DNA of 64,000 nucleotides from Tillus elongatus. Taxonomy: Eukaryota > Arthropoda > Insecta > Coleoptera > Cleridae. The stretch is taken from positions 61,821,946-61,885,945 of the forward strand of contig OZ023266.1 in the NCBI GenBank assembly GCA_964006375.1, given 5' to 3'. A model generated the notes under the pieces. That model searched no databases and was not told the origin of the DNA. It was given only the letters and a program-made list of their open reading frames with translations. Shown here piece by piece: positions 31,605 to 49,638 of this stretch. Made by a program: the position numbers and the translations under genes. Position 1 is the first letter of the stretch. The number at the start of each line of letters is the position of its first letter.

Positions 31605-32400
31605 GAGTCAAACAAAAGGTTTAGTCATGTCAGTGTAAATCACATCAACTTGCATGTTGTCATCAAGTGCCTCAGATATAAACTGGGTGATGGTTAGCAG
31701 ATTGGTAGTAGTTGATAGACTAGAAACAAATCCATGTTGTGCATCAGAAATAATATTCTTTATACTACTATAAAGGTTACCATAGATAACACATGCAAAC
31801 ATTTTTGAGAAGTTGGACAAAATTACTACTGGTTTACAATCTTGTGTCTATCCGCTCTTTTAAAAACCGGACAAACCCTGGCTTGCTTCCACTGAGCTGG
31901 AAATAAACATTTTGATAGGTAAAGATTAAACAGTTTTGCAAAAGACAAAACGCAAATGGCGTATTAGAAGGGCAAGGATTCCATCAGGACCACACGCCAT
32001 TTTTGGGTTAAGTTTTTTTATTAGACCCAAAACCTCACTTTTAGAAATATGGGAAATACGAGTGTGTTGGTCACAAATTTCAGTGGTAAAAACAGAATGA
32101 GATTGAGCGCCATTCCCGTTTGTATGAGCAGATTTAATGATCTTAGCGAAACCACCAACTATGGATTGAGGATCATCAAAGCGATCGTCCTTGTAGATTA
32201 GTGCCGCAGGCAGTTTTCCATCATTTTGTTTAAGGTGAACGTAGGATCAGAATGAGGTGGGGTGTGTAGCAAAATGTCTTTGCAAGTTATCTATGTGCAC
32301 CCTGTATGCTGTACCTATATCACGATTGAGTTCTCTCTTAATAAACTTAAACTGTTCAAAGTGATACATAGAGCCAGATTTCTTATATCTTTTGTATCAT
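31605..32400 (-). pseudogene. CR1/Jockey-like LINE RT fragment
   Basis: Reading the minus strand across frameshifts, the pre-RT region shows HLKQNDGKLPAALIY and DDPQSIVGGFAKI. It is followed by ISKSEVLGLIKKLNP and the GPDGI motif of RT domain 1. The 70-codon frame at 31608-31820 contains SDAQHGFVSSLSTTTNL and QVDVIYTDMTKPF, where active relatives have an F-D pair after the Lys-Ala. The catalytic YADD and everything after it are missing. Several frameshifts and stops. It may belong to the same LINE lineage as the C-terminal tail at 29130-29312. Confidence 0.7.
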
Positions 32401-33184
32401 GCATGGAGACAGAATGGAAACAGCAGGATAAACAAAACTGTTTGTGCCTATTAATAAGAATTTAATTTTCGAAACTTTCCTTCAATATTCTATTAAATTT
32501 CGTCAGATAACAATGAAAGAAAAGTTAAATTTTCACCGCCCTTTCTAAGTAGTTGGGTAAGTAACATTCGCTGCCAAGTCGATGAATCTGTTGAAGCTTA
32601 GTTCAGAAAATATTGGTTTTGTAACCTCGCAGTTTTAGCACTTCTTTTCTGTCTCCTTCCTTGAACTAAAACTTTGCGTGAATGACAAAAAGTCTGGAAA
32701 AACTGGATCTTTTCAGTCGTGTAAGACTACATTATGAATGTAAGTCAAACCTTTAAAGTATTTATTGAAACTTTGGCCGCTTCGAAGATACTCAAGCCAC
32801 ATTTCACCTAACAACTTTGTTTCATACCTGTAATAGCTGGGACAGTTGCTATGGCTACCATTCACCGAATGTATTTAAATTTTTACTCCGACATTCATGT
32901 TAGCAGAAAACTCGGGCGAGACCTGATTAAACATTAAAGTTCTTTGCTGCGTGATTTAAATTGCAAGCAGACTCCATTGTTCTGGAATTCTTTTAGGGCC
33001 TTTGTTTTCTTTGTATTCTGTTTATACTTCCCAATTTCTGTTTTATTCCTTATAACTATAAAGGTAATTTTTTTATAATTCAAGAGTTAATTTTCATCAC
33101 AAGAAAACATCCGTGTGTTCGTAAACCAATCGATATTTAAAGTTTTGGTTATAACTAAATAGATTGGTGAAATGTGTATGTAAA
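32401..33184. other. Unassigned stretch
   Basis: No motif-bearing frame or repeat recognised. Confidence 0.3.
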
Positions 33185-33740
33185 ATTTCGGGAAGCCTTA
33201 TAATAGTGAATTTTCATAAGAATTCTACACTATTACTGCGGCATGTTACTAAAATTAATACTTTAAATTTAAACAGACCTTGAGGATCAGTTTTAAATGT
33301 CTTAGTACGCGGTCGTTTGAAGAATTTTTTCGAAAGTGTTATAATCGATATCTTCTTTTGAGATAAAACTTGGAATGCCCAAAACTCAATTTTACACGAA
33401 GCTAGAAAATTTAAATTTTTTATATTTAGTCTCTTTAAAAGACACTTGTATTACAAATTTCAAGTTACCAAAGCTTTCCAGAAGAAAAGCTAATTCATAT
33501 TTAGAAAAGGAATGTATCTGCAAAATTATTAAGGTCTCAGGTATTTTTCCTTGTTAATCGCTTGGATTATTTCGTTTTAGTCAACCTAATCGAACCGGTT
33601 TTCCCAACATTTTTTTTAAACCAATTATTTTTTAGTGAATTTTCTTAATAAAACCTGACTAATATCAACAATAAAAAATGTGTGCTGAAAATTATAATTT
33701 AAGCCTCAGTGGCGACAAAGTTATCCAGACGTTTATTAAA
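33185..33740. repeat. TA-core repeat, divergent subfamily, copy 13
   Basis: Matches 1694-2170 in order (CACTATTA, ACAGACCTTGAGGATC, CCCAAAACTCAATTTT, then a GCCTCAGTGGCGACAAAG region) and runs into a standard copy at 33744. Confidence 0.6.
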
Positions 33741-33743
33741 AAG

Positions 33744-35575
<1,832 letters not shown>

Positions 35576-35672
35576 TCCCTAAAAATAAGATCTGGGTCCA
35601 AACGTATGGCATCTGGTCACTATTGTTTCTACAAAATATTGAAGTTAGTGAAACTAAACAAAATGTTACAAG

Positions 35673-35717
35673 CATCGGGCGGGATTCTAACCCGGGCTGC
35701 CCGTGTGCCAGCGAGCA
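35673..35717 (-). repeat. tRNA-like box B remnant
   Basis: The minus strand shows CCCGGGTTAGAATCCCGCCC, a T-arm-like hairpin in which the box B consensus is broken by one base. No convincing box A. Weak SINE evidence. Confidence 0.3.
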
Positions 35718-36490
35718 AAAAATCAAATTAAACAAACTTCACCAATGTTACAAGGAATATATACAATATGTACAGAGAAATATTTTGATATACAGTGTCT
35801 GTCCGGGAATTTACACTATGCATATTTCAGTAACCACTCAAGGTTTCCCTCTGAAACTTTCCACATGTAATAATAATTAGAATGCGTTCTATTCAATCAA
35901 GATATTTTGACAGTTCTGACACTTTCAGTTAAATCGGAAGTTGACACAATCTTTGTTATTTTACATAGAATACCCACTCTTCTATCAGTTCAATCGATAG
36001 CTAATAAAAGTTGAATATGATTTTAGGTAACATACTATATGCCTAAATGTTACGGGTTACTAGATATTCCTAATTTTATGGAAAAAATGCCAGTTGCAAA
36101 CCAGTAAGACAATTAGCTCCCCAAATAAACCATCAGAAAAATGCATTATTTTATGTTGTGGCATTCATAAACAAAGACGGAGGTATTCAGTAGATAATCA
36201 GAAAATCTCTAAAATTATGCAGGGTGGGTGACTACAAAAAGGGACGGCTCCTCAATAAGTGCGCCTGTGCGCGTGCACTGCCGCCTGCCGGGGAAAAATA
36301 ATATTCTTGCTATGCTATATTTTAATAAATTTTTATTTTTTTACCTCCTACAAACAAACAAAATTAGTATATCGAGGAGCAGAGTGGGCAGCCATTAACA
36401 TAGAATCAGTAGAATTATAGTGTGTTAATGGTTGCCGACGTTATATACATCCGTATACACAGTCCTTCGTCGGTGTGTATTCTTCGGCGC
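35718..36490. other. Unassigned stretch with a small hairpin
   Basis: 36390-36438 forms an imperfect hairpin (CAGCCATTAACA against TGTTAATGGTTG). Nothing else is identifiable. Confidence 0.3.
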
Positions 36491-36673
36491 TCAACCTAAA
36501 TGGGAAACTCCAATACGAAATGATCGACTATCTTCGTCGAAAACGACCGAATAAGCAATCCCGTTGTGCGATTTAAAATTCCACACTTGCAGCACAGCAT
36601 AATAAGAGCCAGCACTGAATCTTGTATGGCGGCCCTTTGATGTTTCGAGAATAGAATATTTGACCTTGCCCAC
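36491..36673 (-). other. Unrecognised short protein-like frame
   Basis: A 60-codon minus-strand frame. Open sequence continues upstream of the Met for about 15 codons (LYAESHPGPLSWSDV) before a stop. The composition is protein-like (AGSYYAVLQVWNFKSHNG, VVFDEDSRSF), unlike the low-complexity frames elsewhere. I do not recognise the family. It ends about 130 bp left of a LINE fragment on the opposite strand. It could be a relic of a transposon-encoded gene or chance. Confidence 0.25.
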
Positions 36674-36805
36674 ATCGCTCCAGCTTAACGGACCAGGGTG
36701 GGACTCGGCATACAGTTATGCTGTTCTCGAATCACAGGCATAATCGCTCATTTTATCGCCAGGACCGTATTATCTTTCTTAAAGCAATGTTATTATTGAT
36801 TTATT

Positions 36806-38092
36806 GCTAAAGTCTTTGAGTGTCTCCTGAAAAAACGCTTCGATGGTTATCTCGATAAATATGGATTATTATCTGAGAGGCAGTATGGCTTCAGGACAAA
36901 GACATCTACGCAGGATGCCATAATTGAACTGACGAGTAATATATATCACAGTCTGGATAACACCAGACCTTCATTGTGTGTCTTGGTGGATCTAAAAAAG
37001 GCATTCGATACGGTTGATCACACGAGATTGCTTGAAATACTGGAGAAAATTGGGTTTAGGGGAAGACAACAACAGCTCTTACAAAGCTATTTGTCTGACA
37101 GATATCAGGTGGTGTGTGTGAATGGTGTTCTGAGTGATATGGTAAAAATGAACTGTGGTGTTCCGCAAGGAACCATTCTAGGACCCTTATTATTTAATAT
37201 TTATATAAACGACCTTTTTTATGTTAGATCGTTAGGAAAGATAGTTGGATACGCGGATGATGCTGCTATATTTTATAACGCAGAATCGTGGGATATACTC
37301 AAATCTACAGTTGAATCGGATTTTCGAAAAATCCTGGAATGGTTTTAAAACCGATTGTTGACTGTAAATGCGGCGAAGACAGTGTATATACCATTTTCAT
37401 GCTACGAAAGGAACTTGCCAACTTTTACCACCTTGGAAATATGTGATGGCATGAAGATAAAAAGTGTGAAGCATGCTGTGTATTTGGGTGTTACTATAGA
37501 TTCACACATGAAATGGGAGTACCACATTTTAAATGTAACTAAAAAGATTCGCTCTGTGATGGTAAAATTTGCAGTATTGAGAGAGATGCTACACATCAAA
37601 CACCTGCGGACTCTATATTATTCTTTAGTGGAGAGTCATTTACGATATGCTATAATAGCTTGGGGTGGTGCTGCAAGGTGTCATATATCTCAATTACAGA
37701 TTGCTCAAAATTGTCTCATCAATGTGATTTATGGTAAAGAACGCACATATGCTACGGATGTTTTATACACTGAGACAAAACTTCTGGGTATTAGGCAGCT
37801 TTTCTACTTTAATGCTGCTGTATACCAGCATATTCATCGATGTGAATTGAAGGAGTTGAGTCACAACTATAATACGAGACACTGCGCACACGCATCTAAA
37901 ACAGAAAGAGCTAGGAAGACAATTGCACAGCGTTCCTATGCTTACCTTTGCGTAAGAATATATAATTCTATACCAGCCCAAATTCGCCAGCAGCATGGAC
38001 TTCGAGGTTTTAAAGTCGGTTTAAAAAAGTGGATAGTTGGACTAGATCGTGAAGTAATCCACAGGGTCGTGGAGGTTAATATGCTGGTTTAG
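36806..38092 (+). pseudogene. CR1/L2-like LINE, 5'-truncated RT, one stop
   Basis: Coding sense starts at VFECLLKKRF near 36812 and passes ERQYGFRTKTST and LVDLKKAFDTVDH (first catalytic Asp). GVPQGTILGPLLFNIYINDL follows, then GYADDAAIF with the YADD box. An in-frame TAA at 37346-37348 interrupts ILEWF-NRLLTVN. The frame then resumes unchanged for about 245 codons through YLGVTIDSHMKW and LRYAIIAWGG to the end at 38092. No RNase H and no upstream endonuclease. The single stop in an otherwise readable frame suggests a moderately young 5'-truncated insertion. The clade call is by motif feel only. Confidence 0.82.
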
Positions 38093-38600
38093 TGGTCTTT
38101 CCTTTGTATTTTGTTGTGTCTTGTGCCTGGCGTCTGACCTGTGGGCGCGGGTGTGTGTGTGTGTGTGTGTGTGTGTAGGTTACCCATAGTGTGGCTTAAG
38201 ACATTTGGTAAAAGAGATTTTATCTATAGTCAGAAAGCATAGTTATGTTTTTTTATATATTTTCCGCGAATCGCTGGAGTTCGTCTGCAGTTTTGGTTTT
38301 TGGTTTTTGTTTGTATTTCTTTACAGTGTCAGAGTGTTCACTAGCTTATCTTTAGAGAGAATGATGTTACAAGTATCACCAACAAGTCTTCGACTTAGGT
38401 GACTTTTAACGTTATTGAACAACCAGGCTCTTGATTAGCCTTGTAAGTTATTTTGTGAGAAATGTATATTTGTTCAATTTTGTTCAATTAGGCTCTTGAT
38501 TAATCTTGTAAGTTGTTTTGTAAAAAGAGATATATTGTTCAATAATAAATTTGTATACAGCAAAATATCACGTAATTGAAACAACGATAATTAAATATAG
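38093..38600 (+). repeat. LINE 3' region with (GT)n and a 66-bp tandem repeat
   Basis: A (GT)n run at about 38149-38176 is followed by two copies of a unit around GGCTCTTGATTARYCTTGTA at 38416-38477 and 38482-38542. Tandem units near LINE 3' ends are common; these may be the tail of the LINE just upstream. Confidence 0.6.
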
Positions 38601-38805
38601 TCTAAAATATAGTGTTAGTAGAAGGAATATAACTACGATAGATTAGATCCTCGTGAATAGCATCTCACATTTAGACATTTTAAAGTACATTAAATTATTT
38701 AGTCAAAATTTATAATAAGTTTGCGTCTATCAAGTACGGCATTCTGACGTATTTTCATAAAATTCATTCAATATTAAAATTCAAGTTAAAAAAAGTATAT
38801 ATATA

Positions 38806-38906
38806 GTAAAACTGAAAAGATACGTGCAGTATAAAACGACAAAGATCACATATTGTCATGTTTTTATGTCAAACAAAACATTTGAAATTATATAATGCTA
38901 ACCTAC

Positions 38907-38970
<64 letters not shown>

Positions 38971-39110
38971 ATATATTATAAATATATAAATTAATAGACG
39001 AGTAAATGAACATATAAATAAATATAATAAAATTAAAAAGATACTTAAAGTATAAAATGACAAAGATCACATATTGTCATGTCTTTATATCAAACAACAC
39101 TATTAAAATT
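38806..39110. repeat. Two direct repeats flanking a (TA)n tract
   Basis: 38806-38880 and 39028-39110 share AAAGATCACATATTGTCATG and flanking text in the same orientation, with (TA)n (38909-38976) between them. Confidence 0.7.
38909..38976. repeat. (TA)n microsatellite with TT interruption
   Basis: About 68 bp of TA repeats with a break at 38959-38961, between the two direct repeats. Confidence 0.95.
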
Positions 39111-39239
39111 ATATAGTCAGTTAGTAATTATCAAAAGAAAGGACTTTTTAACTACTATAACCTATAATTAACTAGAGTAAAACTTGCTAAGTAGTTAATA
39201 ATTATTAAGTTTAGTAAGTAGGTTTTTTATAATACATTT

Positions 39240-39313
39240 TCGGGGAAAAAGAGGGGAGCCCTTCCTTTTTTTTCTTGCGCACCCCCAATGCATTAATGCA
39301 CGAGTTGCTACTG
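39240..39313 (-). mobile_element. hAT-like terminus, solitary
   Basis: Read on the minus strand from 39313: CAGTAGCAACTCGTGCATTA, then GGGGGTGCGC and purine-rich sequence. It resembles the terminus at 19625. No transposase or partner end is visible nearby. Confidence 0.35.
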
Positions 39314-39531
39314 ACTACAAACATCGTCCAAATTTGAATTGAGTTATGATACTTTTTACCTATCCTATATCATTTGTAATAATAAAAATAATCCTTTATT
39401 TGTTTCATACAACATCTAAACATTACGCGTACTGGGTGTGAAACTTGTCAAAAGAGTAATAAAATAAGACAAGAAAAATTGACAGAAATTTAAAATTTTT
39501 TTTATTATCATTGTATTCTTTTAGCAAAGTA

Positions 39532-39689
<158 letters not shown>

Positions 39690-39703
39690 GGATCTGTGTG
39701 TAT

Positions 39704-42407
39704 CAGGGGCGTGCGGTGACATTTGAAATAAGGGAAGCAATTCCCAGAAACTTACCTATTTATAGTGTAACTCAATTCTTCTGTTGTTTTTGGAAAATTC
39801 GTTAATAATGTCGTCATGTAACTGTGGATTCTGGGACATTTCCGGGACGAGTTTATTTTTAAGTGACAAAATTGAAATTTGGGAAAGTCTTTCCTGTCCT
39901 GTTGAATTTCTAACAAAACTCTTGATACGTTTCAATGTAGAAAAATTTCGTTCTACAGACGCACTAGTAGCATGACTTGTTAATACAAATTCATATAATT
40001 TGAACACTTCAGAATATGCATTTTCCCATTTTGATTGTTTTAAGAAAGTTAAAAGTTCACTAGAGTAAGTTTTTGTATCAATAACATCCGGTTCATAAAT
40101 GACTGTAACTTCTGATCGTAATAAGGCTTTGTCAAAATAATGTCCATAGTGGTTAAATAATGATTTGAATGAATCTTCTGGGAAAGGTATCCCTTGTATT
40201 CCTCCAAAATTACACAATTCAAGAAATTTCAGGTCACTGAGATGATCAAATCTGCAGTTAATTTGCAGCTGAATATGATCTATAATTTCGTAGAAAAGAC
40301 GGCGGTAAGAAGTTTGAAGGTCTGCCACATTATCAGTGCGCAGGCGCTTTCTTCGTGGCTCCACTTCTCCTAATTCAACTGTTTTTTACCAGAACTTATC
40401 AAATTCATTCCTTTTTTGAATTATAATGGATTTAAATTCACTAATTTTTTTCAGGCAAAAACCAATGTCATTAATTTTACATTATGTCTGAAAACGGAAA
40501 TATTTCCGAAAATATATTAAGTAAAAAATTAAAATTAAAGTCTCCTTTCAAACCATCCAAAAATCCTCTAGAACTATTTATTGTTTCTGCGTCCCAATGT
40601 TTGCTATTTTCCATGATGTTTTCAAAAAGTTCAATTAAAGATTCACGGTGTTCAAATATAGTTAACACAACCCTGCCGTTGTAGTTCCATCACGTTGCAG
40701 ATACTTTGGGTAAACGTTTTTTAACCATTGGGTCTAAGGCTTGTGTGCGCTTCGTAGATTTGGAAAGAAAGCAGCCATTTAACACTTTACATTCTTTAAT
40801 ATGATTTATAGATTGGGATAAAATTAAATTTAATTTATGAGCACAACAGTGTACAGTACAAATAGAGCAATGGAGAACGTTTCCCGCACTTTAGCTTGAA
40901 GACCTCCTAAACGTCCGGCCATAACAGCAGCCCCATCATAGATTTGGGCAATTAATTTATTATCAGCCTCCCCAATATCTTTCATAATATTAAGCACAAT
41001 TTTATATAGAGCGTTTGCGGTACGATCTTCTGTCACATTTTTAAAGCCTAAAATCTTTCTTGTACACTCCCATCCATTTTTACGTAGCGTATTACTACAG
41101 ATAGTTGACTCAAATTAGTTACATCTATTGTTTCATCTAGAACAATAGCAATGAAACGAGTCTGTTTAATTTCAGATTTAATTCTGTTCAAAATAATAGT
41201 GGCAGCAGCCGAAATTAAATCATTCTGAATGCGATTTTATGTCCCGCGATTTTTTAAACAAATGTCGTATTTGGCTATTAAAGAAACTAGGTCTTGAAAG
41301 TTTCCTCTATTTGCAGATGTAGTTGTTTCGTCATGACCCCTGAAGCCCAATTCATGCTGCGACCAAGAAAACACACAGCATCAATAAGTCATTTTAATAT
41401 GTTTCTGTTTTTATCAACCAGTTCATTGTGTTGGCGATGACTAATTTCTATCTGCTTGTCAACGGCGTATTTAATTCGCGTTTTTTCAAAGACACTTAAT
41501 TTTAAAATGGTCTGTAAATGCGCTTTAGACATAACATGTCTTTGTACTAGTTTATGTAGATTATTCAAGTCGGAAAACGGAAAACCCACTTTTATTCCAC
41601 ACGCCCTTTTCAGTCACAAATATACTACAAGACCAACAAAACAGTTTATTCCTGTTTTCACAACCCGTTAACCATTCATATTGTTTATGAGTTTTTTCCG
41701 CGTTGAAATGTCGAATAGGTACATGATTTAATTCTTGTATTTAAGTTTTTTATAGTAGGTTTCGGCTTACCTATATAAATAATAGCAAGTTTTTCAGCAA
41801 ACAGTAAAGCTGAAAATCCTTTAGTTATCAAAAAACATACAATACAATCACAGTTATTATTACCACTTGTTTGTAAAGTTTGTAAATCCCCACCCGCACC
41901 GTCACCGCTGTTAAAAGCTGATCTACTTGCAGCCATATTAATAATCATAAAATGCCAATGTATTTAACTTACTCGACTGCTTATATATACGAAATAATCA
42001 GGCACATTCGCTTTAAACGCGCACCCGGTCTTTGTAGTACAACACGTTCTAAAAACATGCGTACATCGCGCCGAGCCGAGGTTTCTTTTATAAAGTTGCT
42101 TGCTGACTACGTGTATTTAACTGAAGTCATTGCATGCATCCACTCGTAGTATCAGATCAGGTTCAGGCTGTCCGCAATCGGTCGCATTCACCTTGCTAGG
42201 AGCGCATATACAAATACAGTATGCTGCATAATAAATAATTATGTGTGTGAGCTTGCGAAATTAAAATTCTAATAATTAAATTAGTTTCAGAATTTGAAAT
42301 TTAATATTTAAAATACAACAGGGATTTTAAATAATGCGGTTTAGGTATGTAGTCGTTATTTTAAGGGAAGCAATGCTTCCCTTGCTTCCATGGACCGCAC
42401 GCCACTA
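39704..42407 (-). mobile_element. hAT element with 8-bp target-site duplication
   Basis: Flanking GTGTGTAT at 39696-39703 and 42408-42415 is an exact 8-bp duplication, the hAT hallmark. Ends are short imperfect inverted repeats, CAGGGGCGTGCGGTG on the left and TAGTGGCGTGCGGTC on the right when inverted; AAGGGAAGCAA-type text is also shared just inside. The 2.7-kb element holds a decayed minus-strand transposase. Confidence 0.92.
39756..41948 (-). pseudogene. hAT transposase pseudogene (TTF/ZMYM-type)
   Basis: Pieces are in order on the minus strand. The N-terminus (41948-41685) is followed by a zinc-finger-like region around GCENRNKLFCWSCSIF. Next come LNNLHKLVQRHVMSKAHL (41389-41589), the catalytic-core piece with LIAQIYDGAAVMAGRLGGLQ (40830-41036), and an intact 202-codon C-terminal frame (39756-40364). 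That frame ends in the hAT dimerisation motif SASVERNFSTLKRIKSFVRN. At least four frame breaks separate these parts, so the gene is dead. The zinc finger and the C-terminal motif match the TTF-type or ZMYM1-like hAT group. The element's ends still look recognisable. Confidence 0.85.
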
Positions 42408-42415
42408 GTGTGTAT

Positions 42416-43188
42416 GATCTAGTGGATAAGTATTCTTAGTATTATACCTTAAGAATAGTAAAATGTCTTCGTCTAATTTACTCTCAGAAATCCTTTTCAG
42501 TCAGTTGAAAAGTTGTTACACGCCTTTATATATTTACCTTTCGGCATAATTGACTATTCAAGTAAATGATTTGCTATATGTGTCAGTCAAGTGAGTCAGA
42601 AATATGACATTTCAACCGTACTGGGGATTCCCTCATAGCCCCGGGAGGTACATACAAGGTAGAGGCAAATCTAATGCAAAGATCGATAAATTCTCCCTCC
42701 AGGGAATAACCGGAATATCATCACCAGTTACCAATTTAAGACCTCCCTCTCTGTGTAGATAAGAAGTGATTTTATTTAGTAACACCCCTACTTAGATCGA
42801 ACTTCAGTAAAAGTGAATTACCTTTTGGTATAGAAAAGGTATTTATAGGACACATTGAATAAAGAGACCTAGTTATATCACATAACTGGGCATATCAAAC
42901 TAGTTGTCGTTTTGATACTCGTAAATAACATTTAGTTTTAGTGCCGATAATGACTTTATGAGAGCTTGTGACTTAGAAAATTAGACATGAAGATTCCGCG
43001 TATTCAAATCCCACTGCCGGCAATATGATATTTTTGGTACGTGCGATTCGAACTAGCAATATCATCTATCACATTATCATCCATTACCGTCAGTTGTCGA
43101 CGTGATCTCATAAAGAAAAGGAAAAAGGTAACGTTACACAATTAAAATTTTGCTATCTAAATTCTGATTAGGTCACTGAGCCCAAACA
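42416..43188. other. Unassigned stretch
   Basis: No gene. GTATTCAAATCCCACTGCCGG near 43000 is weakly box-B-like but has no box A. Confidence 0.3.
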
Positions 43189-43189
43189 A

Positions 43190-47480
<4,291 letters not shown>

Positions 47481-47905
47481 CCGGGTTGATTCGGTCGATT
47501 AACGAATTTATCAAAGTGATTAATAAAATGAAATTATAAATTTGCCAAATAGTTTCCTTTGGAATATACACAGCTTAGATAAGTTCAGTAAGTGATGGAA
47601 ACCTGTGATAAGCACTGAGAAGTTCACGTAGAGAACCCAAACCACAACAACACATTTTAAGGACCGTCACGATCGGGTCACCAACTAAAGTTAGTTTTAT
47701 CAGAGGATGAAAAATTCTAAAATTTTAACTACTAAAATATTCGTTTATATTAGGTGTCAGGTAAATGACCGAACCGGAACTCCTTTTAAAAACTCTGTTA
47801 TACTTGTTCTCACGCAATTTCTGCATCTTTTTAATTTATCAAACTGGCAACTATATGGCAGCGGCGGAGCTCTATTCAAACAAACCTAATTGTTTATGGC
47901 CTCAG
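47481..47905. other. Unassigned stretch
   Basis: No motif-bearing frame or repeat landmark. Confidence 0.3.
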
Positions 47906-48025
47906 AGACCTAAATACTCTTGTAGGCGTCTAATTTCACCATAAGCTTCAGGTTTTTTTCTATGTACTGATTATTATCCCAAATATTCCGGGCCACGCTT
48001 GACTTGCCCATGGTACCGTAGCTCA
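47905..48025 (-). pseudogene. Penelope-like GIY-YIG endonuclease scrap
   Basis: Reads QLSYGTMGKSSVARNIWDNN and LDAYKSI, matching residues about 82-125 of the endonuclease at the left edge of the window (RYGTVDKSFVAQHIWDNNQH). The usual Glu in LDAY-E is Lys here. It joins directly, in the same strand and frame, to an RTE-like LINE piece upstream. Only about 40 codons survive. Confidence 0.65.
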
Positions 48026-48835
48026 GCTGTGCCACATTTCCAAAGCTTCTATGTTTTTGATGTTTCTGCTCTTTATCGTCCAAGCTTCCACGCTGTAAAG
48101 GAGAGTGGAGAAAACGTAGCATCTCAGCAGACGGATGTGGAGACTAATGCTGATATCCTGGTTGCGGAATATCTTCCTCATTTTGTTGAATACTGCTCTG
48201 GTAATTCCAATGCCGCTTTTTATCTCCTTCGTTTGATCGGTATTGTCTGCGATCCATGAACCCAAGTATTTATATGACATTTTCTCAATTCGTGTATCGT
48301 CTACAACAAGATTAGCTCTAATGTCCTGGTTCTTTGTTATTACCATGAATTTGGATTTCTTGAGATTCATTTTTAAGCCGTAATTATTGCATTAAATATT
48401 AAGTCTTGTACTAGATATTGCAGTTCTTCTATTGTACCTGTTAATACGATGGTGTCATCTGCATATATAATATTATTGAGAGTTTCTCTATTTATAACCA
48501 GGCATTTGGACATTTCTGATAGTGATTCTTGACAAATGGTTTCGCCTAATTTAATGAATGAATGAAATTGAACAGAAGAGGCGAGACCACACAACCACGA
48601 CGCACTCCTCAGCATATTTCAATTTATGGTGGTGTTGTTCACTTTCGCTAGTTGATTTCAGTACAAATTACAGATTATTTTTATATCCCTACTATCTATA
48701 TTCTTACTCAGTAGAAATTATCTTAAGTGGTCATTCTATACCCTGTCGAATGCCTTCTCAAAATTAACAAAGCAAGCATACACATCTTGATTCATATCAA
48801 TAAAGGTCTTAGAGGTCTGCTAGGTCGCAGTGGAG
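48026..48835 (-). pseudogene. RTE-like LINE RT fragment
   Basis: From high to low coordinates: CFVNFEKAFDRV (first Asp region) near 48765, NNIIYADDTIVLTGTIEELQ with the YADD box at about 48430-48480, then a 115-codon frame with KKSKFMVITK, YKYLGSWIADNTDQTKEIK and LHIRLLRCYVFSTLLYSVEAWTI, ending in EALEMWHS at the Penelope junction. The order and motifs match RTE-type RTs. Frameshifts near 48370-48400 and internal loss make it dead. Confidence 0.78.
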
Positions 48836-49638
48836 GGACTGTTATGGCCCACTCACAACATAATCTCCGTTATTATTAGAGATAGGGAGACGGTTAAATG
48901 AGCAATGTTTTGTAGAATTTCACGTTAGTTCCAAATATGACTTGTATTTTGCCCTGTCTCTTTTTGTTTTCGAGTTATTTTGAAAAAACCAAAATTTGTC
49001 GATTTATTTTTTCTTCAATATCTAAGTAGGCGTTGATCTGAAATGCCTCAGACTTGAATGTTTGCTCATGTGACAGCCTGTAAATAGGGCTTTCCAATAA
49101 CGTACAATATGCTTGAGAAATATTGTAATTGCACTGACAATTTTGAGAAAAACCGTTTTGATGATAGTAGGCTATGAAATCCAATACCAGAAAACAAATG
49201 ACAAAAAAAAGTGTTCAAAAGGGAGTAGGCCATGAAGTCTAACAATGCAATGATTCACAATTAAAAAATAGGAACTTTGAGCACACCAATAAATCGGCAC
49301 ATTATTACAAATAATATTTTACATTACAACATTATTCTAAAAAATTGTTATAATTTAATTAAATAGGTAAACCTAGTAAATAACTAAATTTACTAACAGA
49401 ACTCAATAAAAAACAGATTAATGATTTACGAAGACGCCTTTGAAAATTGTTTGATTTTTAAACGTAAGTCAACTGAAACACAACAGAAGAAAGGTTGCTA
49501 TGGATATGACACTATCGCGACAATTAAGAATACTGTCATTCTTAATTATTTGAACAATTTAACGTGTATTTAACACGTTGCTTAAAATGTTGTACTAAAT
49601 AGTTTGTTTCCTGTTTATTTTAAATATTATTCACCAAT

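Noticed and set aside
49060..49085. CAGGCTGTCACATGAG as the terminus of the third mariner
   Set aside because: It points outward in both arms and the inverted match extends well beyond it on each side.
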